Below, piece after piece: positions 49,209 through 58,665 of a DNA stretch of 64,000 nucleotides (position 1 is its first letter; every line of letters starts with the position of its first letter). The translations under genes and the position numbers were made by a program. The stretch is from contig CAYVQZ010000012.1 in assembly GCA_964453435.1 (NCBI GenBank), positions 1-64,000 on the forward strand, in the 5' to 3' direction. Under the pieces are notes generated by a model. That model worked only from the letters and a program-made list of their open reading frames with translations. It was not told the DNA's origin and did not search any database. Source of the stretch: CAYVQZ01 sp964453435. GTDB lineage: Bacteria; Abyssobacteria; SURF-5.

Positions 49209-51687
49209 AGCTCGACAAGCTCAGAGAGCCCTTCAGCGTTCGGCCTTCTTGGAAGCGCTGGAGATGGGCGTGGACGCCGGAGACACCGGTTTCGTGAGGT
49301 TAATTGCCGAGCAAAGCGGGCCGTCCACCGAGCGCAATCGGCGCAGGCGTGAGGCCTTTTTCAACACGCCGTTCAGTATCTGTATAGAACGAGCGCGATA
49401 TTACACGGAGAGCTTCCGAGAGAGTGAGGGCGAGCCACAAATCATCAGGATGGGAAGGGCTCTTCGCCACTATCTTCGGAATGTGACGCTCGTGCTCGAC
49501 GAAAACGACCTCTTTGCCGGATATGCAGGCGGTAAGATGCTCTGCTCGCAAATTTTTCCCGAGCTGGCATCGGCATATCTCGACGACGACGCATGGGAAG
49601 AGGCGGGCAATTTTAACATCAACCCGGTACAAATAAGCGAGAGCGAAATCGAAGAACTGAGACAGATGGCTGCTTACTGGCGGGGGCAATCGCTGTCCGA
49701 ATTCTATGACCATATGAAACCACACAACGATGATTTGCTCCACCAGCGAGGCCTCATTTTCGCGTATAACATGCTGGCCGGCATCGGACACGTGATTGTG
49801 GATATTGAGCGCGTCCTCAACCGCGGGCTCGCTGCCATTCGTAATGAAGCGCTTCAAAAGCTTGAACGGTTACGGACCGATCCCGAGGACGGTCTTACAC
49901 CGAAGAAAATCGCATTCTACAGGGCGGTAGCCATTGCCATCGAGGGCCTGACAGAGTACGCAAATCGCTATGCGGACCGCGCAGAATCTCTTGCAAGAAA
50001 GGAACAGGACGAGCGGCGGCGCGCAGAACTTCTTCGAATCGCCAGAGCCTGTCGATGGGTTCCGGAACATCCGGCGCGCACTTTCTATGAAGCGCTGCAG
50101 TGCTCGCTGTTTCTTCTGATTGCAAACCAGATGGAGTCGTGCGAAATTTCTATCTGCCCCGGGAGGATGGATCAGTTTCTGTATCCGCTCTATCGCAGAG
50201 ACATTGACGAAGGCAAGCTCACACGAGCAGAAGCCGTCGAGTTACTGGAGAATTTTCAGATTCGGCTGGGACAAAGTTCGTGGCTTTACACCGGCCGCCG
50301 TCAGGGTGTTCTCTTCTATCCGAAACGGGGAAACCTGGTCACGATTACTCTCAGCGGAAAAGATGACACGGGCCGCGATCTCACGAACGAGCTGACATAT
50401 CTTATCATGCATGCTCATGCCAATAACCGCCTCGGACATCCGACTCTGGCGGTGCGACTGCACAAGAACTCGCCGGATGCGCTGCGGGAAGCGTGTGCCC
50501 GCGTGATTGGAACGGGGAAGGGTCAGCCGGGTATAATGAACGATGAGGTGATGGTTCCCGCCCTTATGCGGTTGGGGTTCGAGAAAAAAGATGCGTATAA
50601 TTACGCCGATGTCGGCTGCATAGAAATGGGTACCGCCGGGACCTCGATCGGACCGGTGAGCATCGGCTTTGTAAACCTCGCAAAATGCCTCGAACTCGCC
50701 CTGCACAATGGGAAATGCCCGATTTTCGGAGACCAGGTGGGACCGCAGACCGGTCCTGCTGACGCATTCGCAAGTCACGATGAACTCCTTCAGGCATATG
50801 CCAAACAGGTGCGGTTCGCCGTCACTCAATTCAATCAATCGGTCTCCGCGATCGAGATGGGACACGAAGCGCTGCGTCCGATTCCTTTCATGTCGTCGAT
50901 CACGGATAATTCGATGGAATGCGGTCTGGACCTCACAAATGGCGGATCGAAATATTACTTCGCCGGGATAGAAGGTATCGGCCTCGCGGATGTGGCAGAC
51001 TCGCTAGCTGCAATCAAGAAGCTCGTGTTCGAGGACAAGAAAGTGTCCATGCGCGAAGTCGTCGATGCGATTGCGACAAACTTTGCCGATAACGAACGCC
51101 TGCGCCTGATGCTTCTGAACAATGCGCCGAAATTCGGCAATGACGTCGACTGGGTGGATGAAATCGCCCGCGAGGCCTGTACCGTCTATTTGAAAGAGGT
51201 CAAGAGACACCGCGACTATTGGGGAAGCGTCTATTATCCGGGGATATGGTCAATCGAGCTCGCGATGATTCTTGGAAGCGCGGTTGGCGCGCTTCCAAGC
51301 GGGCGACAGGCGTTTGAATCATTGACCGAGGGTGTCGCTCCTTCGCGCGGGTGTGACAGGCGCGGACCGACTGCAGCAGTCAGGTCGGTTGCGAAATTGG
51401 ACCATCACCTGATGGAAAACGGGAGCATTTTCAACATGAAGTTCAACCCGAGCGCCTTCACGGCGGACAACATCGGAAAATTCATTGACATCGCAAAAAC
51501 GTATTTCGACCTGGGTGGTTTTCAGATGCAGTTTACAGTCGTTGACCGGGACACGCTCTTGGACGCCCGTGAGAATCCCGAGAAACATCGCGACCTTGTT
51601 GTGCGAGTGGCCGGATACAGCGCATATTTCGTCGAGCAATCGCCGCGCGTGCAAGAACACATAATCGAGCGGACCGAACATTGCTGA
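49189..51687 (+). CDS. Glycyl radical enzyme of the pyruvate formate-lyase superfamily, subclass unknown
   Basis: 832 aa from the ATG at 49189, with GGAG 7 bases upstream; the frame starts earlier (49117) but inside the TetR gene. The N-terminal PFL domain leads to the thiyl Cys477 in DVGCIEMGTAGTS, and the glycyl radical lies at Gly809 in RVAGYSAYF. The Cys-x-Glu pattern fits the decarboxylase/dehydratase/lyase branch. Residues after the Cys (IEMGTAGTSIGP) do not match the choline, glycerol, hydroxyproline or benzylsuccinate enzymes I know. Needs an activating enzyme, but no intact one is in the window. Confidence 0.93.
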   Translation: MTTTTSKARQAQRALQRSAFLEALEMGVDAGDTGFVRLIAEQSGPSTERNRRRREAFFNTPFSICIERARYYTESFRESEGEPQIIRMGRALRHYLRNVTLVLDENDLFAGYAGGKMLCSQIFPELASAYLDDDAWEEAGNFNINPVQISESEIEELRQMAAYWRGQSLSEFYDHMKPHNDDLLHQRGLIFAYNMLAGIGHVIVDIERVLNRGLAAIRNEALQKLERLRTDPEDGLTPKKIAFYRAVAIAIEGLTEYANRYADRAESLARKEQDERRRAELLRIARACRWVPEHPARTFYEALQCSLFLLIANQMESCEISICPGRMDQFLYPLYRRDIDEGKLTRAEAVELLENFQIRLGQSSWLYTGRRQGVLFYPKRGNLVTITLSGKDDTGRDLTNELTYLIMHAHANNRLGHPTLAVRLHKNSPDALREACARVIGTGKGQPGIMNDEVMVPALMRLGFEKKDAYNYADVGCIEMGTAGTSIGPVSIGFVNLAKCLELALHNGKCPIFGDQVGPQTGPADAFASHDELLQAYAKQVRFAVTQFNQSVSAIEMGHEALRPIPFMSSITDNSMECGLDLTNGGSKYYFAGIEGIGLADVADSLAAIKKLVFEDKKVSMREVVDAIATNFADNERLRLMLLNNAPKFGNDVDWVDEIAREACTVYLKEVKRHRDYWGSVYYPGIWSIELAMILGSAVGALPSGRQAFESLTEGVAPSRGCDRRGPTAAVRSVAKLDHHLMENGSIFNMKFNPSAFTADNIGKFIDIAKTYFDLGGFQMQFTVVDRDTLLDARENPEKHRDLVVRVAGYSAYFVEQSPRVQEHIIERTEHC

Positions 51688-51744
51688 AGGGCCGTTTGCA
51701 AATTCCTCGAACAGAGAATGGGCGCCGGGAACTTGGAGACATAC

Positions 51745-52224
51745 ATGAAGATGAAAGACGAAGCCGGCGAACGAATTAAACGGCTTCGCCGACGGTACCT
51801 TGATGAACCGGTGTGGATTTCCGTGGAGCGCGCCAAGTACTATACCGAGAAATGGGGAGACACCGAAAAGGAGGGGCTTTCTCTGGGTGTGCGCGTGGCG
51901 CTGGCGATGAAACATGTTTTCGAAAATATGACCCACTGCGTGGACCCTGACGACCGGATAGCCGGGAAGTGGACGGAATATTTTCTCGGTGTGCCGATTG
52001 ACATCGAGCGAGGCTTATTTAACGGGGTACTGAAGACCGAATTGGATAAACTCTCCATGGTCTCGCATCAGGCGAGAACGAATGCGCGATTCTTGTCGTT
52101 TATGGTTAAGAGATATGGCGTTCTCGGCATGTACCACGGCTTGAAGAACACACGCACCACGGGAGCGGCGATGCCGAATGTCGGCCTGAAGACGGGAGAC
52201 CCCCGATACGTTTTCATTGTTTGA
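51745..52224 (+). pseudogene. Remnant of a second glycyl radical enzyme (N-terminus joined to a central fragment)
   Basis: Starts at the ATG at 51745 (GGAG 6 bases upstream). About 150 residues match the N-terminal PFL domain (VWISVERAKYYTEKWGDTE ... DPDDRIAGKW). After LKNTRTTGAAMPNVGLKTGD the sequence jumps to the TGDP segment that in the intact neighbour lies after the active-site Cys. The frame then breaks at a run of five C (52200-52204) and stops at 52224. With one C fewer it would read on in frame (GDPDTFSLFDQFLDAFIRQ). No active-site Cys or radical Gly remains. Confidence 0.8.
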
Positions 52225-52858
52225 CCAGTTTCTGGACGCATTCATCCGACAAGCGGCGAATGTGATTGAAACGATTGTTGCCGCCTCCAATCTTCGGGAC
52301 AAAATATTTTATGACGACTCCGGCGGAGGGCTCACGTTCTCCGGCGGCGAACCGACAATGCAGCCGGAGTTTTTGCTTGAGTGCCTGGCTGCTCTCAAGG
52401 AAAAGGGAATACAGACAGCGCTGGAGACCTGCGGCTCTTTTGCGGAAGCCCTTATCGGTGCGCTGCTGGAATGCGTCGACCTGTTCCTCTATGACATCAA
52501 ACACGTTGACAGTGAGATGCATAAGCGGTATACAGGAGTTCCAAACGAACACATATTGGATAATTTCTCGCGAATAGTGAAACGCGCCACCTCCGCGAGA
52601 ATAATTCCGCGCATTCCGGTCATTCCCGGGTTCAATACCGACATCGAATCGATACAGAAGGCGATCGTTTTTTTGCAGGATACCGGCTATGACGGGCCGA
52701 TTCATCTGATGCCCTACAACAGGATGGCCAAGACCAAATGGTTGAAGATCGGAAGGGGGGATTCGTACACAGACATGGGCGGTCTTCCCGACGCCGTGTT
52801 GGAGAGCATTGAGTCACGCTTTGAGCAGGCATCGTTTGCGACCTTCTGTAACCGGTGA
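52217..52858 (+). pseudogene. Remnant of a glycyl radical enzyme activase fused to enzyme sequence
   Basis: The frame opens inside the glycyl radical remnant. Its first ~30 residues (FDQFLDAFIRQAANVIETIV) still look like glycyl radical enzyme. From about 52307 it becomes activase: FYDDSGGGLTFSGGEP, then DLFLYDIKHVDSEMHKRYTG and IPRIPVIPGFNTD. The N-terminal part with the CxxxCxxC radical SAM motif and the ferredoxin insert is missing, so it cannot bind the catalytic cluster. Either successive deletions joined two genes, or the assembly collapsed here. Confidence 0.8.
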
Positions 52859-52868
52859 GGAATATCAC

Positions 52869-53510
52869 ATGGCGACAACGGTCTATTTGATACGACACGG
52901 ACAAACCGATTGGAACAAGAACAAGATTTTTCGCGGTAGAGCCGATGTCCCCTTAAACGCACATGGACAGGAAGAAGCGCGGGCGCTTTCAGTTCACCTC
53001 GCATATGTGGAACCGACGGCATGCTATTCAAGCCCTTTGAGCAGAGCGGTCGAGACCGCGCGAATCGTTGCTCATCCCAGGTCCCTCGAAATCAGAATGG
53101 AACCCGATATCATTGACATCGATTACGGCGCATGGCAGGGAGTGCCCGAGGTGGAGGTAAAACAACGCTATGCCGATTTGCACGGACGGTGGCATGAGAC
53201 GCCGCATCGAATTCGGTTCCCCCAAGGCGAAAGCTTGGCGATGGTAAGAAAGCGAGCGCGTGCCTCCCTTAATCGTATTGTTGAGCAAAACCCCGGGGGT
53301 GTCGTGTTCTTGGTTTCACATCGAGTGGTGACAAAAGTCTTGATGTGCGTCGCGCTCGGCCTGCCCAACTCAGCATTCTGGCGCATCCGACAGGACAATT
53401 GCGCCTACAATGTTATCGAAGTCTCCGACAATGGCATTGTCGTTGTGCTGATGAATGACACGTGCCACATGAAATCTGCGGGCATTGCGCCAAAATTAGA
53501 AGATTTTTGA
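52869..53510 (+). CDS. Histidine phosphatase (phosphoglycerate mutase-like)
   Basis: 213 aa from the ATG at 52869. The catalytic His is in the RHG motif (YLIRHGQTDWN, residues 6-16), with SSPLSRAVETARI and the second His in LVSHRVV. It belongs to the GpmB/CobC-type branch, which includes alpha-ribazole phosphatase and broad phosphatases; the substrate is open. It starts 10 bases after the activase remnant, so it may ride on the glycyl radical transcript. Confidence 0.92.
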   Translation: MATTVYLIRHGQTDWNKNKIFRGRADVPLNAHGQEEARALSVHLAYVEPTACYSSPLSRAVETARIVAHPRSLEIRMEPDIIDIDYGAWQGVPEVEVKQRYADLHGRWHETPHRIRFPQGESLAMVRKRARASLNRIVEQNPGGVVFLVSHRVVTKVLMCVALGLPNSAFWRIRQDNCAYNVIEVSDNGIVVVLMNDTCHMKSAGIAPKLEDF

Positions 53511-53708
53511 GTTTCCCCGGATGAGATGCCGGTTCGCTGAATCCACCCTTGCGCCAAGCGCTTCCCCAGGAATGAGACTGTGTCCACGACCGCTGTTAAG
53601 CAGTACCCCCTGCCGTCAACGAGGAGCAGCTGAAAACAAATTTCTATTTCGGGAAACGCGGGTGTGTGGAGAGGAGGTCAGTTGGGAACCGCATGGCTAA
53701 TCCGGTGA

Positions 53709-56015
53709 TTAACTTTGCCGTTCGGCATCGAGTGCTTGGAGGGTCTTTAAGTTCTGGCGTTCCACCACCAGCGAGATGATATTTCCTCCCTGGTCGGAAG
53801 GGAAGAAGTAAAAGCGGGGACTGTCCGGAGTGTAGCCTTCCGAGGTGTATCCATCCATTTGTTCGCCGTCGTGGAATATCAGTTTCATATGGACGCCCCG
53901 GATTTGGGAAGCCGGTGAAATTATTTTTTTTCCGAGCACGCCGTCGAAGTCACGCACGAAGTACACTGCTTTCAAGTGGGCAAACGGCACATAAATTTCT
54001 TCGCTCGAGCCGGGGAGCGCGTCCCTTGGGAGCAAATTAAAGCCGTCGGCCTCGATGTCCCAACTCGCCGGAGTTCCCTTCAGGATAGGCCCGTCGAGAT
54101 ATCGCACGACTACTTGTTTGTACGGGTGAGGATTTTCGAACCGAAACGTATAGGCGCCTATTTCGAGAATATCCCGATCAACGAGCCCCGTGGGTTCTGC
54201 AATTTTCTGAAGATTTACGATTACGACGTTCTTCCCCACGGGCGCGATCAAAATTCGTTTCTTTCCTTCTCTGGTTCTTGCATATATCTCGCAGTGGTGG
54301 GGAGCAACCGATATGTGCGGGAGGGTGATGGCTGCTTCCTTCGAGCTGCCGACCGAAAGCGTATCCCGTCCCACGGTCCTTCCGATAGCTTGCAGATTGA
54401 GCTTTGATGTTTTTGACTGGTTTTGGGATTTCTCCTTGAAATGGATCAGTACAAGCTTACCTTCCAATCGCGTGGCGGAACGTATTCGCGGCAGCGCCCT
54501 CTTAAGAGAAACAGCGACAAGAAAAATACACATGAGCGCTGCGACAGCGACGAGCGTCCATTTTCCCCATTTCCAGAAACCCGTGACGATGCCGCTGCGT
54601 GCCGGCGGAGGCAAGACTTTGACGGATAACTCTATCTGGTTGCGAGAAAAACCAACAGCGTGCCTGGCGCCGGACAGGTGTATAGTCCCCTCAAGCTTCA
54701 TTGACCGCTCCGGACAAAAGTCGTCGCTTGTTGAGACGGTGACCAGCAGCTCCCGATTTTCGCCCTTCTCTTCGAAGGCCGTTTCCACCGTCAATCCCTC
54801 GGGTCGCTGCAATTCCACGTCTGCTCGGAGTTGCTCGGCCACGGCCGCGGCGTTCGGAAATAACGGGACCGTTTTCGTTTCCACAAACGCTCGGCGAGGG
54901 TCGACCGGGCCGAATTCGAGTTTCGCCTCGCGCGGGACTTTCACCCGAGGCTGCCGAATAGTCATGGTAACCGGAATGACCGGCGGTTCGATGAGAAGCA
55001 CGTCACCGGGTTCTGGCTCGAGTTTGAGCTCCCCCGTGAGTGTTCCCTCGTGCAAGGTGTCGATCTTTATAAAGAAGCTTCTGCTCCATGCTTTGTCCGA
55101 GCAGTTGAAAGAGGCAGGCATGATTTCTCCAAGCGTTTTCAGGGAGGGATTTCCTCCGAAGCGGGGGCTGAATGAAATATTTATAATTTTTCCGGATGGA
55201 TTGCCGCACGCCGGAAAGAAGGCCAGCGAAACGCTGGATGTCGCTTTGGGCCCGGTGATTATCCCGAGGTCGAGGGAGACGGGTTCCACGAAGATTTGCG
55301 CGAACGCGAGTTGGCGTCCTTTTTCCCGAAAAGAGGAGACAGCGCTGCCCAAATCGAATGAATCACCTCCTGCTGATTCCATGAATGTTACTACCTCCGG
55401 ATCGGGGTCATCCCCGAGGGAGACATAAAAAAATATGGTGTTTGCAGCCTTAATCAAGCCGCCGTATCGCTCCAGAAGAGTCTCGAACGTAAGCGGATCG
55501 GAGACCCCCTCAGGGGGATTGTTTTTCCCGTCTGATATGAGGATAAGCGTTCTGAGATGGTCGGGATTGCGTGTGGCTAATTTGTGTAATTCCTGCATTC
55601 CTTTGTGCATGGCCCCGGTTATGTACGTGTGATAGTCTGTCGGCTCGAGCCTGGCAAGTTCACGTTCAATACATCGGATGTCTTCTTCGCTGGATATTTT
55701 TTGCCGGATTCGGAGATCGACCTTCTCACCAAAGGTGATTAGTATCACGGTGTCGCCGAGTTGTGTGCCCCGCACATACTCCAGAACAGATTGACGCATC
55801 TCGTTAAAAATGTGCTGCATGCTCGACGATATATCAATAAGAAACACTATGTCCTGGTTCATGCCCGCCCTCGACGATGCCTCAGCATTTTCGGCAGGGC
55901 GCCAGAGAAAAATAAGAAGAGCCAATATGACTCGAAGGAGAAAAACCGCCTGCCGGCGACCGGCGATTCCCCGCCCGGCGTAAGCCGTTCTGGGTCTATG
56001 CAATCTCGCATTCAT
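53709..56015 (-). CDS. VWA-FHA membrane protein with DUF6982-like C-terminal domain
   Basis: 768 aa. Signal or anchor helix at residues ~23-40, then a von Willebrand A domain (~52-235) with the MIDAS motif DISSS and later Thr/Asp residues. Beta-rich repeats (~240-480) and a transmembrane helix (~490-510) follow. The cytoplasmic part holds an FHA domain (~550-650; IGRTVGRD, PHISVAPHHCEI) and a last domain with LKAVYFVRDFDG and FFFPSDQGGN, resembling DUF6982 of deltaproteobacteria. The layout suggests a link between an external ligand and phospho-threonine signalling inside. Possibly a complement-like or stress protein; not assigned. Confidence 0.85.
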   Translation of the reverse strand: MNARLHRPRTAYAGRGIAGRRQAVFLLRVILALLIFLWRPAENAEASSRAGMNQDIVFLIDISSSMQHIFNEMRQSVLEYVRGTQLGDTVILITFGEKVDLRIRQKISSEEDIRCIERELARLEPTDYHTYITGAMHKGMQELHKLATRNPDHLRTLILISDGKNNPPEGVSDPLTFETLLERYGGLIKAANTIFFYVSLGDDPDPEVVTFMESAGGDSFDLGSAVSSFREKGRQLAFAQIFVEPVSLDLGIITGPKATSSVSLAFFPACGNPSGKIINISFSPRFGGNPSLKTLGEIMPASFNCSDKAWSRSFFIKIDTLHEGTLTGELKLEPEPGDVLLIEPPVIPVTMTIRQPRVKVPREAKLEFGPVDPRRAFVETKTVPLFPNAAAVAEQLRADVELQRPEGLTVETAFEEKGENRELLVTVSTSDDFCPERSMKLEGTIHLSGARHAVGFSRNQIELSVKVLPPPARSGIVTGFWKWGKWTLVAVAALMCIFLVAVSLKRALPRIRSATRLEGKLVLIHFKEKSQNQSKTSKLNLQAIGRTVGRDTLSVGSSKEAAITLPHISVAPHHCEIYARTREGKKRILIAPVGKNVVIVNLQKIAEPTGLVDRDILEIGAYTFRFENPHPYKQVVVRYLDGPILKGTPASWDIEADGFNLLPRDALPGSSEEIYVPFAHLKAVYFVRDFDGVLGKKIISPASQIRGVHMKLIFHDGEQMDGYTSEGYTPDSPRFYFFPSDQGGNIISLVVERQNLKTLQALDAERQS

Positions 56016-56048
56016 AACGACCGGCGCGACCCTGTTGTTTTCACTGTC

Positions 56049-56077
56049 TTGACATTGTCGAAACTGTATGCTAAATT
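56049..56077 (+). promoter_or_regulatory. Promoter of the KpsF/KdsD gene
   Basis: TTGACA (56049-56054), 17-base spacer, TAAATT (56072-56077), 40 bases before the start codon. Confidence 0.7.
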
Positions 56078-56117
56078 GCGCTGCAAGATTTCAACAAGCG
56101 TGAATAAGGGAGCGGAC

Positions 56118-57071
56118 ATGTCCTGGGTTACTGACCGAGCCAAGGAAATTCTGACGATCGAGGGAGAAGCCGTACTGAAGCTTCGAGAGAAAGTGTCGGA
56201 GGACTTTGAGCGGGCAGTTGAAATGATTCTCAACTGCAAGGGCCGTGTAATCATCACGGGCATGGGCAAACCCGGCATCATTGGCCGCAAGATTTCCGCC
56301 ACTCTCGCCAGCACCGGAACTCCCTCCCTCGTCATGCATGCCGCGGATGCGATTCATGGGGACCTCGGCATGGTTACCAAAGACGACGTCGTTGTCGTGA
56401 TTTCCAATAGTGGCAAAACCGAGGAAATAACTCGATTGCTGCCAATAATCAAGAAGATCGGCGCCGTGCTGATAGCAATGACCGGTGACATAAGGTCGCC
56501 TCTATCCGAACACAGCGACTGCGTTCTCGACTGCGGGGTGAATGCCGAAGCCTGTCCCTTCAACCTCGCTCCCACGGCCAGCACAACTGCCACCCTTGCT
56601 TTGGGCGATGCCCTTGCCGTTGTTCTCCTCGAAAAAAGAGGTTTTCGAGTCGAAGATTATGCGTTTTACCATCCCGGCGGCGCAATCGGCCGCAGCCTCC
56701 TCACGGTTCGAGATGTTATGCGTACCGGCGAGCGAAATCCAATCGTTTTGGAGGATGCTCTCATCCGCGAGGCTCTTCTCACGGTCAGCCGGGCGCGGGC
56801 CGGCGCAGCCATCGTCGTCGACCACTCCGGAAAGCTTGTCGGCATATTCACCGACGGCGACCTGCGTCGCTCTCTCGAAAAGGAGCCTGATTTGCTCTCC
56901 AAGCCGGTGAACAGATATATGACGAGGTCGCCGATGGCCATTTCACCTGACAGATTAGTCGCAGAAGCCATGCGACTAATCAAAACGGAGCGCAAGAAGG
57001 ACCTGCCGGTCATTGATGACGAAGGAAAACCGGTGGGTTTTGTCGACGAGCAAGACCTTCTGGGTATGTAG
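56118..57071 (+). CDS. kdsD: Arabinose-5-phosphate isomerase (KpsF/GutQ/KdsD family)
   Basis: 317 aa from the ATG at 56118 (AAGGGAGCGG upstream); longer in-frame starts lie before the promoter. The SIS domain (~residues 30-165; ITGMGKPGIIGRKISATLASTGT, SNSGKTEE, HPGGAIGRSL in blocks) is followed by two CBS domains (~200-315). It isomerises ribulose-5-phosphate to arabinose-5-phosphate, the first step to Kdo for lipopolysaccharide or capsule. This is the best evidence that the cell has an outer membrane. Confidence 0.95.
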   Translation: MSWVTDRAKEILTIEGEAVLKLREKVSEDFERAVEMILNCKGRVIITGMGKPGIIGRKISATLASTGTPSLVMHAADAIHGDLGMVTKDDVVVVISNSGKTEEITRLLPIIKKIGAVLIAMTGDIRSPLSEHSDCVLDCGVNAEACPFNLAPTASTTATLALGDALAVVLLEKRGFRVEDYAFYHPGGAIGRSLLTVRDVMRTGERNPIVLEDALIREALLTVSRARAGAAIVVDHSGKLVGIFTDGDLRRSLEKEPDLLSKPVNRYMTRSPMAISPDRLVAEAMRLIKTERKKDLPVIDDEGKPVGFVDEQDLLGM

Positions 57072-57406
57072 TTTCGTATCATCTCCTTCGTAAAACCTGC
57101 TGCGCTGTTTCCCCCTGTTCTTGGTTTGTTCTTGGGAGGCTCTCTCGGCGATTCGCCAACACCTCTTGAACGGATGTTCCGGCGCACGAGACTGTGCATG
57201 CATGCACCTGTCCATTCATATTCGCCACAAAGCGCGCAACCTGTCTCCCTGCTCGAAAGCCACGCATTTGCAACTACTTACAGAGCCAGTCGGAAATGGA
57301 AATAAATCGCCTTGTTTTAATTGCAAGTTAGTTGCCAATGCCCGTCGCAGATATGTCGGGGGGATGGAACAAAGCGCCATACTGATGTTTCATGACGCCC
57401 TTTCTG
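57072..57406. other. Intergenic stretch without recognised gene
   Basis: 335 bases between kdsD and the convergent ABC permease gene. Short ORFs on both strands have no protein-like features. No clear terminator hairpin with a T run was seen. Confidence 0.6.
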
Positions 57407-58546
57407 CTACTGCCGGCCACTCGTTGCTTTGTCCCATTTGAACGTAGCCAGGCTGAGGAGAAACAACCCCAAAAGATATCCTGCCAGCACGCAATGCGCT
57501 CTCCACATATCCCAGAATCCTTTTTCCAGGCTCATGACCGACCGCAGTCCCTCTGAAAGGTGTGTGAGCGGAAGCAGCCACACAAGGGGAAGAATTTTTG
57601 GAGGCATGATTTCCAAGGGAAGAAACACTCCGCAAAGCATGAGCATGGGAATGGACACGACGTTTGCAATGGTTGATGCGACTTCAGGTGTCTTGGCATT
57701 TCCCGCTATGACGAACGAGATTGCCGTTCCGTTCAGGTTTCCCAGCACGACAAAGGTGAGAACGGAAAGTGCCGGCACGGCCAAATTCGGCCTGAACAAG
57801 GTGAATCCAACCAGAAGTATTAACCCGGTCTGGGTGATTGCGATAAACAATCTGAACAGCACGTGACTGGCCACGAACGAGAGCCGGCTGAGAGGGGTTA
57901 CCCAGAGTCGTCGCATCACTCCCTGTTCACGAAGCCGTACGATAGTCGGCGCCAGAGAGAATATGCAACTCGTCATGACAGCCATTGCCATTATTCCGGG
58001 GACCAAAAAATCGATAAAATCAAAAAATGTGTCTATTGTCCGAATGCGTCTTCGCACAAAGGTTATGGGCAATTCTTTCTCGGAGTGGGCCGCGATGATG
58101 ATCTCGAAATTTTCCCTCAGGATATTCAGTGCCATCTCGGTCAATGGCGCCGCCCGGGCGTCGGTGACCAGTGTAAGCTTCGCTTCCGATTCGTGAAACG
58201 ATTTTTCGAATCCCGGCGGGAAAATGACCACCATTCGCTGCCTTGTCGACCGGACCTCTTCTATGGCCTCATCTTCCGACAATTCCACGACGGTGAACTC
58301 GGTCGCCTTCGAAAGATTCTCGATGAATCTACGAGAAGCCGCTGTGTTGTCATGATCGACGACGCCGATGGGAAAATTCACATCTTCGGGGCGCAGACTG
58401 CCGATACCAGCCATATCTTTCAGGACAGGTCCCAGCAGTATGAGAAGAAAGACCGGGAGGAAAAAAACCCAGAAGATTTCCTGCCTCACGCGGAAAAACA
58501 TCCGGGAGTTGGCGAGGAACAGATGGGTGATTGCTTGAAAGTTCAT
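57407..58546 (-). CDS. ABC-2 type transporter permease
   Basis: 379 aa from the ATG at 58546; an earlier ATG at 58591 is possible. ABC-2 layout: one N-terminal helix (~residues 22-42), a large external loop (~45-175) with VVDHDNTAASRRFIENL, then five helices (~180-370) and the LREQGVMRRLWVTPLS coupling segment. Such permeases of the YhhJ/CcmB-like type export drugs, lipids or sodium. The usual ATPase gene is not adjacent on either side, so its partner must be elsewhere. Confidence 0.88.
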   Translation of the reverse strand: MNFQAITHLFLANSRMFFRVRQEIFWVFFLPVFLLILLGPVLKDMAGIGSLRPEDVNFPIGVVDHDNTAASRRFIENLSKATEFTVVELSEDEAIEEVRSTRQRMVVIFPPGFEKSFHESEAKLTLVTDARAAPLTEMALNILRENFEIIIAAHSEKELPITFVRRRIRTIDTFFDFIDFLVPGIMAMAVMTSCIFSLAPTIVRLREQGVMRRLWVTPLSRLSFVASHVLFRLFIAITQTGLILLVGFTLFRPNLAVPALSVLTFVVLGNLNGTAISFVIAGNAKTPEVASTIANVVSIPMLMLCGVFLPLEIMPPKILPLVWLLPLTHLSEGLRSVMSLEKGFWDMWRAHCVLAGYLLGLFLLSLATFKWDKATSGRQ

Positions 58547-58665
58547 GGTGCAGCGATTCCGCTCATTTTCACACGGACTGTATAATAGCATGCATTCGCG
58601 CGGAAGTCGATGGAAAATGCTGGGGGTGGCGAACCTTTTTCAGATTGGGTCGGCGGCCGTGACGA

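Noticed and set aside
54313..55428. 371-codon plus-strand ORF opposite the VWA-FHA gene
   Set aside because: Low-complexity Ser/Arg-rich antisense reading without protein features.
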